A stretch of DNA of 11,459 bases from Caldifarciminota bacterium. GTDB lineage: Bacteria; Hydrothermota; Hydrothermia; B15-G9; WFZT01. Position 1 is the stretch's first letter; the number at the start of each line of letters is the position of its first letter. The position numbers and the translations under genes are program-made. A model generated the notes under the pieces. That model had not been told where the DNA came from. It made no database searches and saw only the letters and a list, made by a program, of their open reading frames with translations. The DNA is taken from NCBI GenBank assembly GCA_026986655.1, contig JALSOD010000150.1, positions 1 through 11,459 on the forward strand, given 5' to 3'. Shown piece by piece: positions 6,628-11,459 of this stretch.

Positions 6628-7589
6628 TTCAGCCTGATCCTTGGGTCAAGGAATGTATAAGCAATGTCGACAAGAAGATTTATAATTACAAAAATGACGG
6701 CCACGATCATCAGATAAGCAACCACAACCGGCCTATCGAGAAGGTGAATGGAATCTATAACAAGTTTACCCATGCCTGGCCATGCAAATATAGTCTCGGT
6801 CACTACTGCAAATGCCAGAATCCCGCCAAAATTTAGACCAATAATGGTAATTACCGGGATCATGATGTTCTTCAACGCATGAACAAATATAATCTTCTTT
6901 TTGGAAACACCTTTGATTTTTGCAAATTTAATGTAATCTTGAAGAAGAACTTCCATCATTCCTGCCCTGACGAGACGCACTATCAGAGCAAGATGATAAC
7001 CTGCAAGTGTAACTGAAGGAAGAATCAGATGCTTTATTCCATCCCATGTTAAAAAGCTCCAGGGAATACCAAATACTTTAACGGTTTCTCCTCTACCGGA
7101 TGATGGTAACCACCCAAGGGTTACAGCAAAAATGAGGATCAGCATGACTCCCACCCAGAATGTTGGGAACGAAATTCCGAATAGGGAACCTATCATTATG
7201 GCCTTACTGTATATCTTCTTCGGATTTACAGCAGCTATTATTCCAAATGGAATGCCAAAGATTACCGCGATGATGGTTGCCATCATGGCAAGTTCAAACG
7301 TAGCAGGCATACGCTCGAAGATGAGTTCAACCGCTGGAGCATTGTTTACATATGAATAACCGAGATTTCCATGAAGGGCATGCTTTAAAAATTGGAGATA
7401 CTGAACATGAAGTGGTTTATCGAGACCGAGAGCTTTTCTCAACTGAGCAACCTCAACTTCCGTTGCATCTGGCGGCGCAAGTAGTTCAACAGGATCGCCG
7501 GATACGTATACCATTACAAAAACGAGGAGTGAAACCGCCAGTAACACAATTATACTTTGCCACAATCTTCTCAGGATTATTTCTAACAT
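6624..7589 (-). CDS. dppB: Peptide ABC transporter permease, DppB type
   Basis: This 321-residue inner-membrane permease is the first gene of the operon. The opening MLEIILRRLWQSIIVLLAVS with the first helix, then FVMVYVSGDPVE and LRKALGLDKPLHVQYLQFL, is the standard DppB N-terminus. Further helices and the coupling loop FAKIKGVSKKKIIFVHALKN (about 219-238) follow, and the C-terminus ends in TETIFAWPGMGKL and a final helix before FLDPRIRLK. The start at ATG 7587-7589 fits the family exactly but has no Shine-Dalgarno sequence. The predicted transcript start is about 10 bases upstream, so initiation is likely leaderless-like. This contrasts with the strong binding site of dppA at the end of the same message. 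Confidence 0.93.
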   Translation of the reverse strand: MLEIILRRLWQSIIVLLAVSLLVFVMVYVSGDPVELLAPPDATEVEVAQLRKALGLDKPLHVQYLQFLKHALHGNLGYSYVNNAPAVELIFERMPATFELAMMATIIAVIFGIPFGIIAAVNPKKIYSKAIMIGSLFGISFPTFWVGVMLILIFAVTLGWLPSSGRGETVKVFGIPWSFLTWDGIKHLILPSVTLAGYHLALIVRLVRAGMMEVLLQDYIKFAKIKGVSKKKIIFVHALKNIMIPVITIIGLNFGGILAFAVVTETIFAWPGMGKLVIDSIHLLDRPVVVAYLMIVAVIFVIINLLVDIAYTFLDPRIRLK

Positions 7590-7606
7590 GACTATGAATG
7601 GCTGGA

Positions 7607-7635
7607 ATTTTATTCACTGGATATAAAACAGTCAA
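7607..7635 (-). promoter_or_regulatory. Promoter of the dppBCDFA operon
   Basis: On the minus strand TTGACT (7630-7635) and TAAAAT (7607-7612) are separated by exactly 17 bases, a near-consensus housekeeping promoter. The predicted transcript start is near 7600, leaving a leader of only about 10 bases before dppB. This promoter is the only one I see for the five-gene operon. Confidence 0.7.
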
Positions 7636-7642
7636 GTGACTG
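7629..7642. promoter_or_regulatory. Inverted repeat over the dpp -35 box, candidate operator
   Basis: CAGTCA (7629-7634) and TGACTG (7637-7642) form a perfect 6-bp inverted repeat with a 2-base spacer. It covers the whole -35 hexamer of the dpp promoter, so a dimeric regulator bound here would block polymerase. The palindrome is short and could be chance; no regulator gene is adjacent. Confidence 0.4.
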
Positions 7643-7855
7643 AAGCTCCCTAAGTTAAGAAAATCCCTGAAATTTCAATGAACTCCTGAATTGAAAATTT
7701 ATTCGTTTTTTTGAAGTAATCCGGGTGATTAACTATTCCCACTAAAGCCTGAATTTGGGTGTCTGTGATTGTAATGTTTAATTTAATCGTTCCTTACTTG
7801 ATTAAGGAAAAGATTTTTCTCCACCAGATATGTTTTTCAAACCGGGGAAATGGCT
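7643..7855. other. Gap between divergent operons, no gene seen
   Basis: This AT-rich stretch separates the dpp promoter from the sugar-transferase promoter. It contains an imperfect hairpin TTTCAAT/ATTGAAA (7673-7696) followed by a T-rich run to 7711, and a 7-bp hairpin TTCCTTA-CTTGAT-TAAGGAA (7790-7809) followed a few bases later by TTTTT. Both could act as weak plus-strand terminators, but no plus-strand gene precedes them. I see no RNA gene or mobile element here. Confidence 0.4.
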
Positions 7856-7861
7856 TATAAT
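7856..7861 (+). promoter_or_regulatory. Likely -10 box for the sugar transferase-pyrK-miaB operon
   Basis: A perfect TATAAT lies about 50 bases upstream of the sugar-transferase ATG. The matching -35 is poor (TTTTCA at 7834-7839, 16-base spacing). Transcription would begin near 7868, directly before a GGGAGGTGAT sequence at 7876-7885. Confidence 0.4.
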
Positions 7862-7908
7862 AGAAGTCCCAATATGGGAGGTGATCTTTATAGGAAAATT
7901 TAAAGTTA

Positions 7909-8553
7909 ATGAGAAAGACATCTTTAAATTCAAAACCAATTGCCATACCTCTCTGGAAGAAGATATTTGATAAAGTTTTTTCATTTAGCATTCTTTTAAT
8001 GCTATTCCCATTTTTCCTTATAATCGCTGCATTGATTAAACTCACATCAAAAGGACCTGTTTTTTACAAACAGAAAAGAATCGGGTACAAGGGGAAATAT
8101 TTTTATCTTTATAAATTCAGGACCATGGTGATAAATGCAGATGAGGTACTTGAAAGTGTCTTAAGAGAAAATCCAAAGATGAGAGAGGAATTTTTGACAT
8201 TAAATAAACTTACCCATGACCCAAGGATCACAAAAATTGGCAAGATTTTAAGAAAAACCAGTCTCGACGAACTCCCGCAGTTTATCAATGTTCTAAAAGG
8301 CGATATGAGTATCATTGGCCCAAGGCCTATAACCGATAGGGATATCTACATTTACCTCACGAATCTCGACTACATTACAAAACTGCCACCAGGATTGACC
8401 GGTCTATGGCAAGTTTCTGGAAGGAATGATTTGCCAATCGAAGAAAGGGTCAAACTTGACAGATATTATGTGGATCACCTTTCGTTTCCCCTTGATTTGA
8501 AGATCCTATTCAAAACGCTCTTCGTCATTGTAAAAGGGACAGGAGCTTACTGA
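7909..8553 (+). CDS. Undecaprenyl-phosphate sugar-1-phosphate transferase (ExoY/WbaP catalytic type)
   Basis: This 214-residue membrane-bound enzyme moves a sugar-1-phosphate from a nucleotide sugar onto undecaprenyl phosphate, the first step in building a polysaccharide or glycan. One hydrophobic segment (about 24-43) with Pro34 fits the re-entrant membrane helix of the family. The catalytic domain follows with KLTSKGPVFYKQKRIG (44-59), YKFRTM (68-73), DPRITKIGKILRKTSLDELPQ with the catalytic-type Asp120-Glu121, SIIGPRP (134-140) and PGLTGLWQVSGR. The insertion around NPKMREEF matches the WbaP/ExoY subgroup rather than PglC. The large N-terminal CoA-binding-like half of WbaP/WcaJ is absent. 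The ATG at 7909 is the first possible start after an in-frame TAG at 7891. The strong GGGAGGTGAT site lies about 24 bases upstream, too far to be ideal. No other glycan genes are in the window. Confidence 0.88.
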   Translation: MRKTSLNSKPIAIPLWKKIFDKVFSFSILLMLFPFFLIIAALIKLTSKGPVFYKQKRIGYKGKYFYLYKFRTMVINADEVLESVLRENPKMREEFLTLNKLTHDPRITKIGKILRKTSLDELPQFINVLKGDMSIIGPRPITDRDIYIYLTNLDYITKLPPGLTGLWQVSGRNDLPIEERVKLDRYYVDHLSFPLDLKILFKTLFVIVKGTGAY

Positions 8554-9275
8554 TGATTTTCTTTGAGACCGGAACCGTGCTGAAGAGAGAGACTTTTGAC
8601 TCTGACAAACTTTTGATTAAAGTGGAAAGTGATCAGATTTGGCAGAAAGCAAGGCCGGGTCAATTTGTCGAAATCCGTGTCAATTCGAGACTTGATCCAC
8701 TTTTGAGAAGACCGTTTAGTATCGCATTTACAGATGAATCATCTATATGGCTTCTAATTCAAATTAAGGGAAAAGGCTCAAAGATTATTGCAAACTCAAG
8801 CCAGCTCGAGATCATGGGCCCTCTTGGAAATGGATTCCCTGAATTAGAAAATGTCTCACTTGTAGGTGGTGGATCCGGCATTGCCCCTCTCATTTTTTAT
8901 TACAAAACTTATCCAGACAGGGTGAAACGAGTGTACTTCGGTTTTAAGACAAAACCTAATTTTAATCTTTATAAATTGATTCCCCAAAAGAAATTGGTGC
9001 TGGTCACTGAAGACGGTTCAACAGAATTCAGAGGGCTTGTCACACAGTTTATTGAATGTAAAAACGATGTACATCTTGTTTGTGGACCGACTCCAATGAT
9101 GAAAGCCTTGAATAAATTAATATCATCAGATAAATTATATTTTTCACTCGAAAGTTACATGGGATGTGGAGTTGGAATATGTATGGGATGTGCGGTTAGA
9201 AAGGGAGATGGTAATGGATACTATAGAGTTTGCACCGAAGGGCCTGTATTTAGAGCTGATAAAATATTACTATGA
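8553..9275 (+). CDS. PyrK-like FAD/2Fe-2S electron transfer subunit
   Basis: This 240-residue soluble flavoprotein belongs to the family of PyrK, the subunit that lets class 1B dihydroorotate dehydrogenase pass electrons to NAD+. Visible are the FAD-binding segment RRPFSIA (52-58), the loop GPLGNGF (89-95), the nucleotide-binding GGGSGIAPL (105-113), CGPTPMMKAL, and a 2Fe-2S centre of Cys205, Cys210, Cys213 and Cys227 (C-x4-C-x2-C-x13-C). Length is close to that of PyrK (about 255). The start ATG overlaps the previous stop as TGATG and has AGGAG 7 bases upstream. No pyrD or other pyrimidine gene is in view, and its neighbours are a sugar transferase and miaB. It could be a genuine PyrK encoded apart from PyrD, or a related reductase that feeds another partner; the radical-SAM enzyme MiaB needs electrons, but that link is speculation. 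Confidence 0.85.
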   Translation: MIFFETGTVLKRETFDSDKLLIKVESDQIWQKARPGQFVEIRVNSRLDPLLRRPFSIAFTDESSIWLLIQIKGKGSKIIANSSQLEIMGPLGNGFPELENVSLVGGGSGIAPLIFYYKTYPDRVKRVYFGFKTKPNFNLYKLIPQKKLVLVTEDGSTEFRGLVTQFIECKNDVHLVCGPTPMMKALNKLISSDKLYFSLESYMGCGVGICMGCAVRKGDGNGYYRVCTEGPVFRADKILL

Positions 9276-10621
9276 TAAAGACAAAAAAGTTGAAATTTTA
9301 TATTAGAACTTTTGGCTGTCAGATGAATGTCTATGATTCCCGTCTCGTAAGTGAATCTCTTAAATTGTCGGGATTTGAAGAGGTGAATACCCCGGAGGAA
9401 GCTGATGTAATTCTATCCAACACATGTTCTGTAAGGCAAAAAGCAGAAGAGCGGGGGGTAAAATTTTTAAGAGACTATAAAAAACAGGGAAAAATAACTG
9501 TAATGCTTGGGTGTGTTGCACAGCAACACAGAAGGGACCAAGTTCTCCCTGGAGTTGATCTTGCTTTCGGGACGAGAAGTTATATACTACTGCCTCAATA
9601 CATTATGGGTTATTTAAATGGGAATGCCCCTGAAAACCGTATCCTGGGAGAAGATTTTGGCCTGCTTGAGTTGACGGATACACCACTTAAGAGGCGGGCG
9701 ACCTGGATTCAGGAGTACGTTAATATAATGCAGGGATGTGATAACTTTTGTTCTTACTGCATTGTACCTTTCACAAGGGGAAGAGAGATTTCCCGACCCT
9801 CAGAGCACATTTTGAAGGAACTTATCAATCTTCAGAAGCAGGGAGTAGTAGAAGTAACGCTTCTCGGTCAGAATGTTAATTCGTATTTCGACGGTAAACG
9901 TCAATTTTATCAACTCCTCGATCTTCTGGATAAAGAAACCGAATTTTTGCGCATACGGTTCACAACATCTCACCCGCGAGATTTGACCTATAAAGTTTTA
10001 AGAGTTATTGCGGATTCGACCAGAATAACAGATTGGATCCATCTACCCCTTCAGGCAGGTTCCACGAGAATTTTGAAGAAGATGAGGAGAGGGTATACAA
10101 AGGAAGAGTACATCGAAATTGCGAATATGATCAGAGAAGTTTTGCCTGAAGCAACAATTACGACTGACATCATGGTTGGATTCCCTGGAGAGACAGATGA
10201 AGATTTTGAGGATACATTGGACGTTGTGAGAAAAGTTAAGTTTGACCATGCTTTTACATTCATCTACAGCCCACGGCCTGGAACTCGCGCTGCAAAGCTA
10301 AAAGATGATACATCAAATGAAGTTAAAGGAAAGAGACTGAGAATTTTGATAGAGGAAGTCAACAGGATAGCACATATTCAGAGGACCAGGATGATAAGTA
10401 AGTTTTACGATTTCCTCGTTGAAGGGGAATCTCGTAAGGATAAATCTCTGTCCGCCGGAAGAAATAGAGGATTTATTAAAGGAGTAATCCTTGGAAATTA
10501 TCCTCCAGGTACCTATCTGATTGGCAAAGTCATTGATGTGAAGGGTCTCGCTCCAATAGTTCAACCAGTAAAAATTATTGACAAATTTGAAATTTATAAC
10601 GAATTAACCCTTTCTGTATAA
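9272..10621 (+). CDS. miaB: tRNA-2-methylthio-N6-dimethylallyladenosine synthase MiaB
   Basis: This 449-residue radical-SAM methylthiotransferase converts i6A to ms2i6A at position 37 of tRNAs that read codons starting with U. The N-terminal domain has the three cysteines of the auxiliary 4Fe-4S cluster: Cys16 in TFGCQMN, Cys52 in SNTCSVR and Cys81 in LGCVAQ. The radical-SAM cluster is C-x3-C-x2-C at Cys156, Cys160 and Cys163 within GCDNFCSYCIVPFTRGRE, which is diagnostic for MiaB rather than RimO or MtaB. Later family segments are TTSHPRDL, HLPLQAGSTRILKKMRRGYT and TDIMVGFPGETDEDF. A TRAM domain follows from about residue 372. Length is normal. The start overlaps the pyrK-like stop as ATGA without its own good ribosome binding site, so expression is coupled to that gene. 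Confidence 0.95.
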   Translation: MIKTKKLKFYIRTFGCQMNVYDSRLVSESLKLSGFEEVNTPEEADVILSNTCSVRQKAEERGVKFLRDYKKQGKITVMLGCVAQQHRRDQVLPGVDLAFGTRSYILLPQYIMGYLNGNAPENRILGEDFGLLELTDTPLKRRATWIQEYVNIMQGCDNFCSYCIVPFTRGREISRPSEHILKELINLQKQGVVEVTLLGQNVNSYFDGKRQFYQLLDLLDKETEFLRIRFTTSHPRDLTYKVLRVIADSTRITDWIHLPLQAGSTRILKKMRRGYTKEEYIEIANMIREVLPEATITTDIMVGFPGETDEDFEDTLDVVRKVKFDHAFTFIYSPRPGTRAAKLKDDTSNEVKGKRLRILIEEVNRIAHIQRTRMISKFYDFLVEGESRKDKSLSAGRNRGFIKGVILGNYPPGTYLIGKVIDVKGLAPIVQPVKIIDKFEIYNELTLSV

Positions 10622-10682
10622 AAATTTCTGCAAAATCTAATATTTATAAGATTCATATTCCGTTCGAAACTTGAAAAGTAGG

Positions 10683-10712
10683 TTGACAGATCGATATATA
10701 AAACAATATATT
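10683..10712 (+). promoter_or_regulatory. Promoter of the LivJ-like gene
   Basis: A perfect TTGACA (10683-10688) is followed after 18 bases by TATATT (10707-10712). Transcription should start near 10719, giving a leader of about 23 bases that contains the AAAGGAGGTG ribosome binding site. It lies 61 bases after the miaB stop, and there is no clear terminator between them, so some read-through from miaB is possible. Confidence 0.6.
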
Positions 10713-10741
10713 TCAGCATTAAATAAAAGGAGGTGTGTCGT

Positions 10742-11459
10742 ATGAAGAGGTTGCTTACGCTGGTATATATACTCATAGGGCTGCTCGTCTTGGGCGGTAA
10801 TGCAAATGCTCAAGATGTAGTAAAAGTTGGTGTTGACCTCGAGATGACTGGAGCAGTGGCTGCGTTTGGGCAGATGACATGGACTGGTATCCAGATTGCC
10901 CATGAGATGCAGCCGACAGTACTTGGGAAAAAGGTCAAACTCGTACTTGGTGACAATAAGTCAGACAAAATTGAAGCAGCAAACGTTGCTCAGAGACTGA
11001 TCAAAAAAGATCATGTTGTGGCAATCATAGGTGCCGTGGCTTCCTCACATTCACTTGCAATCGCTCCGATTTGCGAGGAAAATCATGTTCCTCAAATTAC
11101 CCCTTCTTCAACAAACCCCCTTGTTACACAGAACAGAAAATGGGTCTTTAGAGCATGCTTTATTGATCCATTCCAGGGAGACATGCTTGCAAAGTTTGCT
11201 GTTAATTACCTCCATGCAAAGACAGCCGCTGTTTTGACTGATATTGCTCAGGACTATTCAGTTGGTCTTTCCAACTTCTTCATTAAGAAATTCACACAGC
11301 TTGGTGGTAAGGTCGTGTCCCATGCATTCTATCAGACGGGCGACCAGGATTTCACTGCCCAGTTAACAGCGATTAAAAAACTCCATCCTGACGTAATCGT
11401 AATTCCAGGTTACTATACCGAAATTGCCTTGATAGCACGTCAGGCGAGAGAGCTTGGAA
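10742..11459 (+). CDS. Branched-chain amino-acid ABC transporter substrate-binding protein, LivJ/LivK type (partial)
   Basis: An open frame from ATG 10742 runs through 239 codons to the right edge without a stop; family members have about 370-400 residues, so the last third is missing. The N-terminus MKRLLTLVYILIGLLVLGG is a Sec signal peptide, probably cut after ANA at residue 23, with no lipobox cysteine. The mature part opens with DVVKVGVDLEMTGAVAAFG, the standard start of this periplasmic-binding fold. It continues with AAIGAVASSHSLAIAP-like and ITPSSTNPLVT segments that line the ligand cleft, and with KTAAVLTDIAQDYSVGL at the inter-lobe strand. The protein binds leucine, isoleucine, valine or related ligands outside the cytoplasmic membrane for a LivHMGF-type importer, which would lie beyond the window. 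The ligand is inferred from the family, which also includes urea, amide and aromatic-acid binders. The start has an AAAGGAGGTG site 7 bases upstream. Confidence 0.92.
   Translation, partial: MKRLLTLVYILIGLLVLGGNANAQDVVKVGVDLEMTGAVAAFGQMTWTGIQIAHEMQPTVLGKKVKLVLGDNKSDKIEAANVAQRLIKKDHVVAIIGAVASSHSLAIAPICEENHVPQITPSSTNPLVTQNRKWVFRACFIDPFQGDMLAKFAVNYLHAKTAAVLTDIAQDYSVGLSNFFIKKFTQLGGKVVSHAFYQTGDQDFTAQLTAIKKLHPDVIVIPGYYTEIALIARQARELG

Noticed and set aside
7830..7970. Plus-strand frame of 46 codons overlapping the start of the sugar transferase
   Set aside because: It spans the TATAAT box and has no binding site before ATG 7830; kept only as one option for the displaced ribosome binding site.
7794..8045. 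Minus-strand frame of 83 codons opposite the start of the sugar transferase
   Set aside because: It is antisense to the conserved transferase N-terminus, lacks a binding site, and its composition fits a shadow of the coding strand.
10634..10653. AATCT/AGATT hairpin after miaB as a terminator
   Set aside because: A 5-bp AT-rich stem without a following T-run is too weak to call.

Overview
The window reads as a piece of a bacterial chromosome, probably from an anaerobic thermophile with an outer envelope. The evidence is moderate GC with AT-rich gene gaps, heavy use of AGA/AGG arginine codons, several very strong AGGAGGT-type ribosome binding sites, two secreted substrate-binding proteins without a lipoprotein cysteine (which suggests a periplasm-like space), and a KaiC-like gene pair best known from archaea and thermophilic bacteria. 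Groups such as Thermotogota or Caldisericota would fit, but nothing in the sequence fixes the phylum.

Positions 1-1766, minus strand: a three-gene cluster. Transcription starts at a promoter lying directly on the start codon of a KaiC/RecA-like ATPase (864-1727). A small helix-turn-helix protein follows (237-848), of a type I associate with the 'regulatory domain next to KaiC' family. Last comes the N-terminus of an unrecognised protein that runs off the left edge (1-175). Positions 1767-2167 hold no convincing gene but contain a structured stretch (about 1810-1904).

Positions 2168-7635, minus strand: a complete dipeptide/oligopeptide ABC importer operon, read right to left as permease B, permease C, ATPase D, ATPase F, binding protein A. 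The genes overlap or nearly touch. A clear -35/-10 promoter lies just upstream of dppB, and an inverted repeat covers its -35 box. The operon ends in an unusually strong, fully GC 15-bp hairpin with no U-tract.

Positions 7856-10621, plus strand: three genes whose ends overlap (TGATG and ATGA junctions). They are a short ExoY/WbaP-type undecaprenyl-phosphate sugar-1-phosphate transferase, a PyrK-like FAD/2Fe-2S oxidoreductase subunit without a PyrD partner in view, and the tRNA methylthiotransferase miaB. The three functions are not obviously related.

Positions 10683-11459, plus strand: a separate promoter drives the start of a LivJ/LivK-type branched-chain amino-acid binding protein that is cut by the right edge. 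With the Dpp operon, this suggests an organism that lives on peptides and amino acids.

I found no CRISPR array, rRNA, tRNA or insertion sequence. The least explained parts are the KaiC cluster, the structured gap at 1810-1904, the GC hairpin at 2168-2200 and the orphan PyrK-like subunit.
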